From: Hyphococcus sp.
GTDB lineage: Bacteria > Pseudomonadota > Alphaproteobacteria > Caulobacterales > Parvularculaceae
Reading direction: 5' to 3'
Length of the DNA stretch: 64,000 bases
NCBI GenBank assembly: GCA_028289605.1
Contig: JANQON010000009.1
Span: 310,001 to 374,000 of the forward strand
Shown: one piece after another, positions 54,117 to 64,000 of the stretch
Layout of the letters: the number at the start of each line of letters is the position of its first letter
Position numbering within the stretch: the stretch's first letter is position 1
Notes under the pieces: generated by a model
What the model was told of the DNA's origin: nothing
Databases searched by the model: none
The model's input: only the letters and a program-made list of their open reading frames with translations
Made by a program: the position numbers and the translations under genes

Positions 54117-54133
54117 GTTGAAGTCTTTTCAAC
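54117..54133. promoter_or_regulatory. Candidate TetR operator
   Basis: GTTGAA-gtctt-TTCAAC (17 bases), a perfect 6-base inverted repeat, 17 bases upstream of the TetR start and in the divergent region shared with the RND operon. Confidence 0.35.
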
Positions 54134-54283
54134 TTCCAGTCGCCATTCATCGCTGAAAAAACGAACTTTCGCACCGAATTTTTGAACTATTCAGTATGGT
54201 ATTTCGTTTAACATGTAACTATGGTCGAGAAAAGTGCGATATTTTTCGGGACGACGGTCGTGTACGAGGCGATTCCCAAGTTA

Positions 54284-55696
54284 ATGCGCCTGAAGGCGGC
54301 TGCGGCGGGACTGGCGCTGACCGGATGTGCGCTCACCACCGTGGAAACAGACCCAGCCGCGCCGTTTTCCGATCAGACAGAATACGCCGCGCCCACGCCG
54401 GCGGATCGGATGGGGCCGGCGAACGCGCCGGGATATGACGATCCGGCCCTCTATGCGATGATCGAGGAGGCCCTCGCCAACAACTTCACGGTCGCCGGCG
54501 CACGCGCGCGGATGCTGCGGGCGGGCTTTGTCGCCGACGAGGCCGGCGCCGCCCTGTTGCCCTCCTTCGGCGGCAGCGGCGACTACTCTCAGATTGTTCC
54601 TCTCGACGGGGAAACGTCCGGCGCATCGACCGGCACCGGCTTCGCCAGTTTCGCGCCTGACTTTGCCGGACGGCGCCGGGCCGCAGCGCGGGCGGCGCGG
54701 CGCGACTCCTTCGCCGCCGCCGGCGATTTTGAACTCACGCGTCTGGAAATCGCGCACGCCGTCGCAGACGCCTATTTCGACGCCGGCGAAGCGCGCCGAT
54801 CGCTCGCGCTGATCGAAGCGCAGATCAACGCGACTGAAAGTTTTGCTCAGTTGGCGGAACAGCGGTTTGCGCAAGGCGTCGGCAGCGCCGCAGACGCATT
54901 GCAGCAACGCGATCTCGCCGCTTCCCTGCGGGCCCAGCGCCCCACTGCTGAAACCGCCCTCGCCGTCGCGGAAAGTCGGCTTGACGTTTTGCTCGGTCGT
55001 CCCCCTGACGGCGACGCCGACGGACCAACCGTATTGCCTGAGGCGCCGTCGCCCGCTTCCGCCGGAACGCCGCTCGAATTGATCGCGCGCCGTCCGGATT
55101 TGGCGGCCTCGCGCGAGCGCTTGATCGCTGCCGATTATCGCGTCGCCGAAGCGATTGCGAGCGCTTTCCCGGATATCGTTCTCAGTGCGACGGCGACTGG
55201 ACCGTCTTTTCAGGTCGGCGGCGCATTTCAATCCGCCAATACCGTCATCAGCGTGTTCGTCGCGGAAATCACCCAAACCGTTTACGAAGGCGGCGCCCGT
55301 AAGGCGCGTCGCCGCCAGGCGCGGGCGTCATTTGACGAAGCGCTGGCATCCTATGCGGACACCTGGCTCTCGGCGATCTCGGCGGTGCATGTCGGGCTCG
55401 TGCGCGACGACCGCCAGAGGCAGCGCGTAGACCTTCTCGCCGCCCGAGAGGAGGCCGCACGAGCCGCGTTCGAAGCGGCCAAGGCGGGCTACGCTTTTGG
55501 CGCAAGCGACTTCCTCAGTGTTCTGACAGCGCAGCAGTCTCTCCTGTCGGCGGAAAGCGATTCCCTGTCCGCCCGGCGCGAACGGCTAAGACTTCACGGC
55601 GACCTCCTTGAGTCGCTCGGCGCCTACCCCGATGGAACTTTTATCGACACCGCATCACAGACATCGACGTCTGGCCCCGAAGGAGCGGAAACATGA
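54284..55696 (+). CDS. RND outer membrane factor lipoprotein (NodT family)
   Basis: 470 aa from the ATG at 54284. Lipoprotein signal LALTGCALTT places a lipidated Cys near residue 15. OEP repeats of the TolC fold (two copies; LIARRPDLAASRERLIAADYRVAEAIA is the hallmark NodT segment). The first gene of a three-gene RND operon; its stop overlaps the adaptor start (ATGA). Channel across the outer membrane for the efflux pump. Confidence 0.9.
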   Translation: MRLKAAAAGLALTGCALTTVETDPAAPFSDQTEYAAPTPADRMGPANAPGYDDPALYAMIEEALANNFTVAGARARMLRAGFVADEAGAALLPSFGGSGDYSQIVPLDGETSGASTGTGFASFAPDFAGRRRAAARAARRDSFAAAGDFELTRLEIAHAVADAYFDAGEARRSLALIEAQINATESFAQLAEQRFAQGVGSAADALQQRDLAASLRAQRPTAETALAVAESRLDVLLGRPPDGDADGPTVLPEAPSPASAGTPLELIARRPDLAASRERLIAADYRVAEAIASAFPDIVLSATATGPSFQVGGAFQSANTVISVFVAEITQTVYEGGARKARRRQARASFDEALASYADTWLSAISAVHVGLVRDDRQRQRVDLLAAREEAARAAFEAAKAGYAFGASDFLSVLTAQQSLLSAESDSLSARRERLRLHGDLLESLGAYPDGTFIDTASQTSTSGPEGAET

Positions 55697-57219
55697 TCAA
55701 ACAGCTCAGCTCGCTCTCCCTGTCGGTGGTATTGCTCGCCGGCGCAGCGATCGTCGCGTTCATCCTGATCGCCACGCGATCAACGCCCTCGCCCCAGACA
55801 AATGGCGAGAAATCGATCATCGTAGAGCTTGCGCCCCTGCAGCCGCAAACGGCGGATGTCATTATCGAAGCCTTCGGCGTTGCCCGCGCCGCTAATGAGG
55901 CAAGCCTCCAGGCGCAAGTAGCGGCGCGGATCGAAGCGGTGCACCCAAGTCTTCGCATCGGCGGCATTATTCCCGCCGGCGAGCCGGCGATCCGTTTGGA
56001 GAAAGCCGACTTTGAAGCGGCCGTCGCCGCGGCGGAAGCCGCCGTCGCCAGAGCGCAGTCGAATCTTGCTCTGGAGCAAGGGCGGCGCAAAGTCGCCGAA
56101 CGGGAAGCCGAACTCATCGGCGACGCTGCGCCTGATCTTGAAATTGACCGTGCATTGGCGCTGCGCGAACCGCAGCTCGCAGACGCCAGGGCGGCGCTGC
56201 GACAGGCCGAAAGCGATTTGAAAACGGCCCGGCTCAGCCTTCAGCGCACCGACATTACGTTTCCATTCGACGCGCTTGTGCTCAATGAAACCGCCGACGT
56301 CGGCGATTTCGCCGCTGTCGGCGCAAGCCTCGGCGCGGTGGCGGATGTAGCAGCCTTTTGGCTGGAAGTCGAAGTTCCCCAATCGACATTGCAGCGTTTG
56401 CGCAGCCTTGAGCGCGCCCAAGGCGGGAACGCCGCCGCGCAAGCCTTTCCGTCCGGTGCGCCGTCAACAGATGCGTCTTCTTCCGGGAACGTTACCGGCC
56501 AGACCTTTCGCCATGCGGAGGTCATTTCACTGTCCGGGTCGGTATCCGATCAATCGCGTCTCGGCGTGGCGCTTCTCGCTGTCACTGATCCATTGGCGCG
56601 ACTCCCGGAAAACGCAGACGCGCCAGTTATCTTGCTGGGCAGCTACGTAGATGTTGAAATCAACGCCGGCGAAGTCGCTGACGTCTATCCAACGCCGATC
56701 GCGGCCCTGCGTGAAAATGACCAGGTCGCCGTGCGCGCGGCTGACGGCCGGCTGGCTATCCGTAGTGTCGAGGTTATCCATCGGCAGTCTTCCAACGCCC
56801 TGGTGCGCGGCGCGTTTGAGCCCGAGGACGAACTCGTCGTCAGCCGGTTGGCGAACGCAATTCCAGGCACGCTCCTGCAAACGGCTGAGGAAGCCGACCG
56901 CAACCGCAGCCAGGAAGAGGATGAAGGCGATGACGATGAGCAACGCGTTTCCGACCGCCGAGCCGCACTCGAAACGCCCCTGCGCGTCGCGCACGGAGCC
57001 GCTGCAGACGCAGTGACTTCGATTATTCGCTTCGCCAGCGCGTCGAGCAACACGGTTGTCGCAAACACCAACGATTTTCACCGATGCGCAGAGACAAGCG
57101 GGAACCCAGAGCATCCGAACAGGGCCAATGAAACCAAACCATGCGATACGATCGGCGGCAGTGTCGGCCACGCCGCGGGGCGCGTCGCCGCTCGGTTGTC
57201 GCAAGTCTGGCAAGGATAA
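55693..57219 (+). CDS. RND periplasmic adaptor protein with odd C-terminal extension
   Basis: 508 aa. One N-terminal membrane helix or signal (about 10-30), then the adaptor layout: lipoyl-like halves around a long coiled coil (LEKADFEAAVAAAEAAVARAQ) and beta-barrel domain (VVEVIHRQSSNALV-like). Family adaptors usually end near residue 395 (PGTLLQTA). Here more than 100 residues follow, starting acidic (EEDEGDDDEQ) and ending in a Ser/Asn/Arg-rich stretch with no domain look. The extension may be read-through into formerly noncoding DNA. It connects the OMF and the RND pump. Confidence 0.85.
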   Translation: MIKQLSSLSLSVVLLAGAAIVAFILIATRSTPSPQTNGEKSIIVELAPLQPQTADVIIEAFGVARAANEASLQAQVAARIEAVHPSLRIGGIIPAGEPAIRLEKADFEAAVAAAEAAVARAQSNLALEQGRRKVAEREAELIGDAAPDLEIDRALALREPQLADARAALRQAESDLKTARLSLQRTDITFPFDALVLNETADVGDFAAVGASLGAVADVAAFWLEVEVPQSTLQRLRSLERAQGGNAAAQAFPSGAPSTDASSSGNVTGQTFRHAEVISLSGSVSDQSRLGVALLAVTDPLARLPENADAPVILLGSYVDVEINAGEVADVYPTPIAALRENDQVAVRAADGRLAIRSVEVIHRQSSNALVRGAFEPEDELVVSRLANAIPGTLLQTAEEADRNRSQEEDEGDDDEQRVSDRRAALETPLRVAHGAAADAVTSIIRFASASSNTVVANTNDFHRCAETSGNPEHPNRANETKPCDTIGGSVGHAAGRVAARLSQVWQG

Positions 57220-57228
57220 GCGCGGGCG

Positions 57229-60200
57229 ATGACCAATCAAACAACGCAAGGCGGCGCTTCGTTCGGTCCGGGTCACGGCGGCGGACTGCTCAGCTGGTTC
57301 GCATCAAACGCCTACGCCGCCAACTTCCTGATGGTATCGCTGATTTTCGCCGGTTTCATCAGCATCGGGACCGTCAAGCAACAGGTGCTTCCTTCCATCA
57401 AACCCAACGAGGTATCGGTTTCCGTCTCCTATCTAGGCGCGAGCCCGGATGAGATTGTCGACGGCATTATCCTGCCAATCGAGAGCGAAGTAGAAGGCCT
57501 CGATGTCGTCAAGCGCGTGGAATCCACCGCGGTGGAAGGGCTTGGCACGGTCCGGGTTGAACTTCAGGACGGCGTAAACCGGGATATCGCACTTCAGGAC
57601 ATTCGGAACGCGGTCGATACGATCCAGACCTTTCCCGATGACGCGGAACCGCCGCGCACGGATCTTCCCGCCGACCGTAACCAGGTGCTGCGATACGGAA
57701 TCGTTGTGGACGCTCCCGACCGGGAAATCTTTGACTATGCGAATGCGCTCAAAGATCGATTGCTGGCGCTGCCGGACGTAAGCCAGGTCACGCTCGACGG
57801 CATGCGCGAGCCGGAAATTTCGATAGAGATCCCTGAGGCGACGCTGCGCGGTCTCGGCCTCAGCTATGACGATGTCGCAGCGATCGTGTCGCAGTTTTCC
57901 GTCGACACGCCGGCCGGCGCCATCCGCAGCGACGGCCGACAGCTTTTACTGCGCGGCGAAGGCCGAAAAGAAACCGCCAGCGATTTCGCTGATATTCCCA
58001 TCGCCTCCAGCCCGCGCGGCGTCGTTCGCCTTGGGGACGTGGCGACGCTTCGCGATGGTTTTCGGGACACCGATCGCTTTTATCGGATTGACGGCCGTTC
58101 GGGCTTCGCCATCGAAATCTTTCAGGTCGGCGATCAAAAACCGCTCGAAGTCGCCGCGGCTGTTGAGGAACTGTTCGAAGAATTCGAAGCTGAACAACCT
58201 GACAGCGTCGAGATCATCAAGCTTTTTGACATCACCAAAGACTACCGCGACCGAATTCAGCTCCTTACCGAAAACGGCGTTCTCGGATTTTTCCTGATAT
58301 TGATCCTGCTCGCCATGTTTCTCGAACCGCGGGTCGCGTTCTGGGTGGCGGCGGGCGTTCCGGTGGCGTTGATTTCTGCGCTGTCGGTGTTTCCGTTTTT
58401 CGGCGTCAGTATCAACATGCTGTCGCTCTTCGCCTTCATTCTCGTGCTCGGTGTTGTAGTCGACGACGCGATCATCGTCGGCGAAGCCATCTATTCCCGC
58501 ATCGAAGCAGGCGTCAGTCCAGCCCAGGCCGCTGCGGAAGGCGCGCAGCGCATGCTGGCGCCGGTGCTGCTGGCGGTTGCGACTAACATTATTGCGTTCG
58601 CGCCGCTTCTGTTCGCGCCGGGCGATCTCGGCCAGTTCCTGGTTAACATTCCGATGGTCGCCACCATCGTCTTCGTTTTTTCTCTCATCGAAGCGCTGTT
58701 GATTCTGCCGGCGCACCTCGCGCACGCAGGCAAGGTCGGCGGCCAGCAGGACCATAGCGGCGTCTTCGGATTTCTCGGCAGAATGAGCAGCGCGACCTCT
58801 CGCGGGTTCTCCAACTTTGAGAAAAATGTCTACGCGCCGCTCGTCCGCACTGCAGTCGGGTCGCCAGGCCTGACGACCGTCGTTTTCGCCGCCGTCGCCA
58901 TCCTGGTGATTGGCTATGTCGCGTCGGGACGCCTGCCGTTCCGACTCGCGCCCTCCGTCGAAGGCCGCGGCGTTACGGCCACCTACTCTCTCGCCGTGTC
59001 TGCGCCTTTTGAAGCGACGAAGGAATACGCCGATACGCTTGTTGCCGCCGCCGAGCGCGCCATCGTCAGTATCGACGGCGAAGACGCATTCATCGCCGCG
59101 ATCAAGGATCTGGGCGCCAACGGCAACGAAACAGGCAGCGTCAATCTTGTATTCGTCCCTTCGGAGGAACGCGACTTCGGACTAGCTGAGTTTGTGTCGG
59201 CCTGGCGTCGCGAGATTCCACCCGTGGCGGACGTTGAGAGTTTCTCCGTTTTGTTCCGCATCGGCCCGGGCGCCGGCGGCGCGTTTGAAGCGGACCTCTC
59301 ACATCCGGATATCGACGTCTTGCGCGAAGCCTCCGCCAGGGCGGCGGCCGGTATCGCGGAATTCCCAGGCGCGACCGATATCGATGACGGCTTCTCGCTC
59401 GGAAAACCGCAATACAGCTATGTTCTTACTCGCGAGGGACAGGCGCTCGGTCTTTCAGAAGCCGATCTCGGCCGAGCATTGCGGTCCCGGTTTGAAGGCG
59501 CCGAAGCGCGGCGGCAATTGCGCGGTCAGGATGAATTGCGCATTCGCGTGCGCCCGCCGCTCGACGACATTCGCGACGAAGGCGCCCTCGACCGGATTGT
59601 CGTGCGCAACGCCGCCGGCGTTGAAGCGTTTCTGGGCGACGTCGCGCAGTCGCGCGAGGAACGCGCCTTTCAGGAAATCAATCGCATTGACGGCAAGACG
59701 ACGGTGACGGTCTCCGCAGACGCTGATACGGACGTGATCGAGCCGAGCGCGCTCATGGACGCGTTTGCAAACCAAATCATGCCTCCACTGCAGCAAGAGT
59801 ATCCGCAACTCTCCTGGAGTTTCGGCGGCCAGGCGGAAGAGGACCAGGAGGCGCTGTCGCTGTTGCGGACGGGGTCGGCGGCCGCCGTATTCCTGATTTT
59901 CTCCATCCTCGCAGTAACATTCCGCAGCTTGCGGCTTGCCGGCGTGGTCATGGCGACGATTCCGTTCAGCGCTTTGGCCGCCTTTGTCGGCCATGTGCTC
60001 ATGGGATATCCGATAAATTTTCTGTCCATATTCGGAATCATCGCGCTCGCCGGCCTTGTCATCAACGGCTCTCTCGTTCTCGTCCTGCGATACCGGGAAG
60101 GCCTTGAGGGCGGCGCCGCAGCGAGGGACGCGCTCATCGATGCGGCTGTGCGACGCTTCCGACCGATTACGCTCACCGCCATGACAACCACCGCCGGGCT

Positions 60201-60363
60201 GACGCCTCTCTTGTTCGAACAGTCCCTGCAGGCGCAGTTTCTGATCCCCATGGCGATCTCATTGAGCTTCGGCGCGCTGTTCTCTGTTTTTGTCGTATTG
60301 ATCTTCATTCCAGCGCTCGCAACGCTTGTGACGCCAGAGCTTCGGAACGCGCCTGCAGAGTAG
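57229..60363 (+). CDS. RND-family efflux permease
   Basis: 1044 aa inner membrane pump with 12 membrane helices in two halves and two large periplasmic loops, the AcrB-like architecture. Starts with NFLMVSLIFAGFISIGTVKQQVLPS and has the helix-4 acidic pair in VLGVVVDDAIIVGEAI, which carries the proton-relay Asp residues. The second half shows FGIIALAGLVINGSLVLVLRYRE. It expels small molecules by proton antiport. Together with the adaptor (9-base gap) and OMF it forms a tripartite pump under the TetR regulator. Substrate unknown. Confidence 0.93.
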   Translation: MTNQTTQGGASFGPGHGGGLLSWFASNAYAANFLMVSLIFAGFISIGTVKQQVLPSIKPNEVSVSVSYLGASPDEIVDGIILPIESEVEGLDVVKRVESTAVEGLGTVRVELQDGVNRDIALQDIRNAVDTIQTFPDDAEPPRTDLPADRNQVLRYGIVVDAPDREIFDYANALKDRLLALPDVSQVTLDGMREPEISIEIPEATLRGLGLSYDDVAAIVSQFSVDTPAGAIRSDGRQLLLRGEGRKETASDFADIPIASSPRGVVRLGDVATLRDGFRDTDRFYRIDGRSGFAIEIFQVGDQKPLEVAAAVEELFEEFEAEQPDSVEIIKLFDITKDYRDRIQLLTENGVLGFFLILILLAMFLEPRVAFWVAAGVPVALISALSVFPFFGVSINMLSLFAFILVLGVVVDDAIIVGEAIYSRIEAGVSPAQAAAEGAQRMLAPVLLAVATNIIAFAPLLFAPGDLGQFLVNIPMVATIVFVFSLIEALLILPAHLAHAGKVGGQQDHSGVFGFLGRMSSATSRGFSNFEKNVYAPLVRTAVGSPGLTTVVFAAVAILVIGYVASGRLPFRLAPSVEGRGVTATYSLAVSAPFEATKEYADTLVAAAERAIVSIDGEDAFIAAIKDLGANGNETGSVNLVFVPSEERDFGLAEFVSAWRREIPPVADVESFSVLFRIGPGAGGAFEADLSHPDIDVLREASARAAAGIAEFPGATDIDDGFSLGKPQYSYVLTREGQALGLSEADLGRALRSRFEGAEARRQLRGQDELRIRVRPPLDDIRDEGALDRIVVRNAAGVEAFLGDVAQSREERAFQEINRIDGKTTVTVSADADTDVIEPSALMDAFANQIMPPLQQEYPQLSWSFGGQAEEDQEALSLLRTGSAAAVFLIFSILAVTFRSLRLAGVVMATIPFSALAAFVGHVLMGYPINFLSIFGIIALAGLVINGSLVLVLRYREGLEGGAAARDALIDAAVRRFRPITLTAMTTTAGLTPLLFEQSLQAQFLIPMAISLSFGALFSVFVVLIFIPALATLVTPELRNAPAE

Positions 60364-60395
60364 AAATGGTTGTTGAAAACGGCCTGCGGCGCGGT

Positions 60396-62804
60396 TCAAG
60401 CTGACTTTTTCTCCGCCTCGGCAAGACCCCTCTTCGTTGTCCATTTGTACAGCATACCGACGATGATGTCTTTGCGAATCGGCTTGCTCATATAGTCGTC
60501 CATACCCGCTTGTCGGCATTTTTGGCGGTCTTCATCCATCACATGCGCCGTGGCGCCGATGATTGGCGTACGGGAGATTTTGTGTGAAGTCTCAAATTCG
60601 CGAATCTCTTTGGTCGCTTCAAGTCCGTCCAACACCGGCATGGAAACGTCCATAAATACAAGATCGGGCCGCCAGTCCTTGAACTTCTGCGCAGCGACCG
60701 CGCCATTGTCGGCCAGCTCAATCTCAACCGGCTGGTCGCGTAGCATATTGGAAATCACGAGCTGATTGACGACATTATCTTCGGCGATCAGCACTTTTAG
60801 CTTGTCCTTAAGCAGCGCCGGCGACGCCAGCGGCAACGCCGCTGCTTGCACAGCGGGCGTCGTCCCGTCAGATCCGGACACAGGACGGCGGGCCGCGGGC
60901 GCCGCGCGCTGCAGGCCGTCAACCAGCGCCTGGGCGAGCGTCGCTCCGCGCGTCGGTTTCACAAGCCATGCCGTTAAGTTCAACACGCCTGACGTTTCCG
61001 ACTGGTGCTCGGCGACCGACGACAGCATCACAATAGGTACGCTTGCATAAGTCTCGCGCGCACGCACGCCCAGCGAGAACGCCTCCCCGTCGATTTCCGG
61101 CATCTGAAAGTCGGAAATGATTGCGTCCGGACGCACGCCGTCGGGATCGTTTGCGTCCAACCATGAGAATGCGTTTTGCGCGCAGTCAAAAGCGAGCGGC
61201 GTCGCTTTCCAGTTTCGCATTTGCTCGCAAAGAATACGGCGATTGATGGCGTTGTCGTCAACCACAAGAATATGCTTGCCTTCCAGCACGGAGATGTCGG
61301 CGGTCGGGGACGCGACAACCTCATCGCTCGCAGGGAAAGAGACGTTGATTGTGAAAGCGGCGCCGGCGCTCAGCTCGCTTTCCGCTCTGATGTCGCCATC
61401 CATCATTTCAACAATGGTCTTGCATATTGTCAGGCCAAGACCAGTGCCCTCATGCGAGCGGGAGCTGGTCGTATCGGCCTGCTCGAACTTCTCAAAAATA
61501 ACTTCCAGTTTGTCGGATGGAATACCAACGCCGGTGTCGGATACCTCGATTTTGAGATCGACCCAGTCATCGCGCCGCTCCCCGGTCACCTCGAGCAGGA
61601 CATGACCGCTTTCGGTAAACTTAATGGCGTTGCTGATCAGGTTCGTCATCACCTGACGCAGTCGCCCGCCGTCTGCGACAACGCCTTCGGGCAGCCCCGG
61701 CGCATACCGAACCATCAACTCCAGGCCTTTTTCCGTCGCCCGTCCCGCCATCAGAGTCGCTACATCTTCGACGGCGCATCGAAGGTTGATCGGCGCCGCG
61801 CTCAGCCGAAACTTGCCTGCCTCGATTTTAGAGAAGTCCAGAATGTCGTTGATGATGGTCACGAGACTGGAGCCGGACGCCATGATAATACTGGCGAGTT
61901 CCTCCTGTCGCGGGTCGAGTTCCGTTTCCAACAGCAATTCCGTCATGCCCAAGACGCCATTCATTGGCGTGCGTATTTCATGGCTCATATTGGCAAGGAA
62001 TGCAGACTTTGCACGGTTCGCCGCCTCTGCTTCGTGCAGCGCCTGTTCGAGATCCGCCGTCCGTTGCGCAACTGTCTCTTCAAGATCTTCGTCGCGCCGT
62101 TGAATTTCGTCGAGCATGGCGTTGAAGCCGTCCGCGAGCCGGCCGGCTTCGTCATACGACTTTTTTGACGCGCGGAGACGATAGTCTTTGCGCTCGCGCA
62201 CCTCTTCCATTGTCCCGACAACTTCACGGACGGGTTGCACCAATCCATGGGCGGTAACGCGCGATAGAATGTACGCAGCTGTAAAACCAATGATCAGAAC
62301 GGTGCCGAGAAGCTCGATATAGCGAGCGATTGTCGCGTGCAGGCGGTTAAAAGAGGAATTGAGACTTAAATAGCCGACAATTTCATTCTCGACTTTGATC
62401 GGTGTCAGGACGATAACGCCTTCCGGCGTGACGACGCGCTCGATCTCGCCAGCCGGGCGGAATTGAAACTCGGATTGCCCGGACCTCGAATATGCGGCCA
62501 ACAACTCCCCGTGCGCTGACCATAACGCAGCCGACCGCAGGTCCGGCAGCTGCGCCAATGTCTCCAGGTTTTCCTGGATCATCTTCTCATCTTCAAACAC
62601 CACCGCCGCTGAAACGTTGGACGCCGTGATGACGGCCAGGTCCGCGCGCTCGCGCAACAGCTCGCGCTTGAACGACACATTTTCATTGAGCAACAACCCC
62701 GCCGACATCAGACTTAGTGTCAGCGCCACGATCGATAGATTGGTGATCGTAATCTTCGACGCGATGCCCAATCGCTTCGCAGCGTTTGCAATCAGCCGGA
62801 ACAC
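60396..62804 (-). CDS. CHASE8-type hybrid histidine kinase with two receiver domains
   Basis: 802 aa from GTG at 62804, preferred over TTG at 62822 because GGGAGA lies before it. Membrane helix, periplasmic CHASE8-like sensor (about 35-150), second helix (about 150-175), HAMP, a coil, HisKA (His in [10 protein letters not shown]), HATPase ([20 protein letters not shown]), then REC1 (Asp in [11 protein letters not shown]) and REC2 (Asp in [11 protein letters not shown]). Both receivers look intact. No Hpt domain. Monocistronic and convergent with the RND operon. Signal unknown. Confidence 0.9.
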   Translation of the reverse strand: MFRLIANAAKRLGIASKITITNLSIVALTLSLMSAGLLLNENVSFKRELLRERADLAVITASNVSAAVVFEDEKMIQENLETLAQLPDLRSAALWSAHGELLAAYSRSGQSEFQFRPAGEIERVVTPEGVIVLTPIKVENEIVGYLSLNSSFNRLHATIARYIELLGTVLIIGFTAAYILSRVTAHGLVQPVREVVGTMEEVRERKDYRLRASKKSYDEAGRLADGFNAMLDEIQRRDEDLEETVAQRTADLEQALHEAEAANRAKSAFLANMSHEIRTPMNGVLGMTELLLETELDPRQEELASIIMASGSSLVTIINDILDFSKIEAGKFRLSAAPINLRCAVEDVATLMAGRATEKGLELMVRYAPGLPEGVVADGGRLRQVMTNLISNAIKFTESGHVLLEVTGERRDDWVDLKIEVSDTGVGIPSDKLEVIFEKFEQADTTSSRSHEGTGLGLTICKTIVEMMDGDIRAESELSAGAAFTINVSFPASDEVVASPTADISVLEGKHILVVDDNAINRRILCEQMRNWKATPLAFDCAQNAFSWLDANDPDGVRPDAIISDFQMPEIDGEAFSLGVRARETYASVPIVMLSSVAEHQSETSGVLNLTAWLVKPTRGATLAQALVDGLQRAAPAARRPVSGSDGTTPAVQAAALPLASPALLKDKLKVLIAEDNVVNQLVISNMLRDQPVEIELADNGAVAAQKFKDWRPDLVFMDVSMPVLDGLEATKEIREFETSHKISRTPIIGATAHVMDEDRQKCRQAGMDDYMSKPIRKDIIVGMLYKWTTKRGLAEAEKKSA

Positions 62805-63110
62805 TGAAGCTCTCCCACACAACTCGCGCCTCGGTAGTGTCTTTTAGTAAGAATTTGTAAACGGCGTCTTTAAGCGTGAGCGCTTGCGGAAGAATTCTCT
62901 TGTGGCCGGGGTCCTGGCGATGGGGCGCATCACTCAAGTCTTAACGCTGTGGCAAGCTATTGATGTCCGCCACGGCGATGTTGCGCCGCCGTACCCGGTT
63001 TCGGCGCTGAACCGCGCCGCCGGGCCGTCTAGATCAGCGCCGCTTGACAAAGCTCACCGAGACAGGTCGCATAGCCCATCTGACGCGCTTTGCGAGGGTG
63101 GGAGGTCAGC
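62805..63110. other. Intergenic region between divergent kinase and metallophosphatase
   Basis: 306 bases. No supported ORF, repeat or clear operator. The only notable site is the GGGAGG ribosome site just before 63111. Confidence 0.4.
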
Positions 63111-64000
63111 ATGTCAGCCAATTGGATTCGCGTTTGCCTGGTCGCTGCGGCTCTTATTGTATTTCCGGGCGGTTCTGCTGCGGGTGATTCCGTCCCGAGC
63201 GCCCCGCGTGTTGTCGCCGTAGGCGATATTCATGGCGACTACGACGCATTTCGAACTATTCTGTCAGCGTCCGGCGTATCTGAGTCGCGCGGCCGCTGGA
63301 CAGGAGGAGATACGATCCTGGTGCAGATGGGCGACCTCGCCGATCGCGGCCCGGATTCGCGCAAGATCATCCGTGAACTGCAACGTTTGCAAAAGCGCGC
63401 CGCCAAACAAGGCGGAAAGGTCATTGTATTGGTGGGGAACCACGAAGCCATGAACATGACCGGCGATTTGCGCTACGTGCACCCCGGCGAATACGAGGCG
63501 TTCAAGGATCGCAATTCCGAGCGCCGCCGCGCACAACTTTTTGACGCAAACCGGGAGCTCATTGAAACCTCTTACCTTGAACGCGATCCATCGCTTTCGA
63601 GCGACGCGATTCGGGAAGCATGGTACGCGGAATGGCCGCTTGGCAGAATCGCCCACCAACGCGCCTGGGCGCCGGACGGCGAGATCGGAAGCTGGGTCGC
63701 AGCGAACCCGTCAGTCGTTCTGATCGGGGACAGCCTGTTCGTGCACGCCGGACTCAGCGCGGAATATGCGGGTTTTTCCGCCAACCAAATTAATGCGCGC
63801 GTGAGCGCCGCACTCTCCGCCCAGGATGGGTCGGTGGGGTCAGTCCTCTATGACGAACTGGGACCCTTATGGTACCGCGGCAACATCAGGCGGAAGGAAC
63901 CGTCGCCTGACGAATACGATGAGCAAGTCGGCGCCGACGCCGCGGAGCCGCGCCCGTCGATGCAGAACGAAATTGCAATCGTGTTGGCGGCCTATGATGC
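63111..64000 (+). CDS. Secreted calcineurin-like metallophosphatase (Shewanella-like), 3' end cut
   Basis: The visible 296 residues start from an ATG with GGGAGG upstream and run off the right edge. Signal peptide about 1-24 (ends SAAG). Metallophosphatase metal-site motifs are complete so far: GDIHGDY, GDLADRGPDS and GNHEAM, and a later His in FVHAGL. It resembles the Shewanella-like Ser/Thr protein phosphatases. Probably periplasmic. The C-terminal His motif and true length lie beyond the window. Confidence 0.88.
   Translation, partial: MSANWIRVCLVAAALIVFPGGSAAGDSVPSAPRVVAVGDIHGDYDAFRTILSASGVSESRGRWTGGDTILVQMGDLADRGPDSRKIIRELQRLQKRAAKQGGKVIVLVGNHEAMNMTGDLRYVHPGEYEAFKDRNSERRRAQLFDANRELIETSYLERDPSLSSDAIREAWYAEWPLGRIAHQRAWAPDGEIGSWVAANPSVVLIGDSLFVHAGLSAEYAGFSANQINARVSAALSAQDGSVGSVLYDELGPLWYRGNIRRKEPSPDEYDEQVGADAAEPRPSMQNEIAIVLAAYD

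Noticed and set aside
61176-62168. 330-codon frame opposite the hybrid kinase
   Set aside because: Antisense to HisKA/HATPase coding sequence; no family features.

Overview
This 64 kb window is high-GC, densely coded DNA from a Gram-negative bacterium, most likely a marine-type alphaproteobacterium (Hyphomonadales/Parvularculales-like). The evidence is a TonB receptor, an RND pump, autotransporter-type barrels, an H-NOX operon, an ECF/anti-sigma pair and GGAAT-N16/17-CGTT promoters. The taxonomic placement is an inference from gene content. I saw no rRNA or tRNA genes, CRISPR arrays or insertion sequences. Both ends cut a gene.

Layout. 1-5.2 kb: a type I secretion-like set of two ABC proteins and a TolC-like channel, all on the minus strand; both ABC proteins lack the Walker A lysine. 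5.4-7.6 kb: a hybrid histidine kinase. 8-10.1 kb: a surface barrel protein. 10.1-16.5 kb: a cyanophycin module with cyanophycin synthetase, a duplicated cyanophycinase whose second half has lost its catalytic His, and a divergent M14 deacylase-like gene. 16.5-19.5 kb: an H-NOX/kinase/kinase operon for NO sensing.

19.8-38.7 kb is the centrepiece. It looks like one regulon for complete mineralisation of sulfoquinovose, the plant and algal sulfolipid sugar. The proposed flow is: TonB receptor and Na+ symporter for uptake; GH31 glycosidase to release sulfoquinovose; fucose-isomerase-like isomerase; PfkB kinase; LacD-type aldolase giving DHAP and sulfolactaldehyde; aldehyde dehydrogenase to sulfolactate; SlcC and ComC to epimerise sulfolactate through sulfopyruvate; SuyAB to cleave it to pyruvate and sulfite; SuyZ to export sulfite. 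GlpD would feed glycerol 3-phosphate into DHAP. A GntR/UTRA regulator sits at the centre. Near-palindromic copies of GTCTTATATAAGAC occur before the TonB gene, before the pseudo-phosphatase/symporter pair, between suyA and gntR, and before the aldehyde dehydrogenase, which outlines the regulon. The sulfolactate half is recognised with good confidence; the substrate of the sugar half is inferred from context. An unexpected member is a low-molecular-weight phosphatase homologue with Asp in place of the catalytic Cys.

38.7-49.7 kb: a cNMP-domain flavoprotein, a TreS-like GH13 enzyme, a sterol-desaturase-family protein, an EF-hand protein, an OmpR/kinase pair, and an ECF sigma/anti-sigma pair. 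That pair apparently shares a promoter type with a neighbouring subtilase and an HATPase protein. 49.8-60.4 kb: a large autotransporter and a TetR-controlled RND efflux operon. 60.4-64 kb: a second hybrid kinase and a truncated metallophosphatase.
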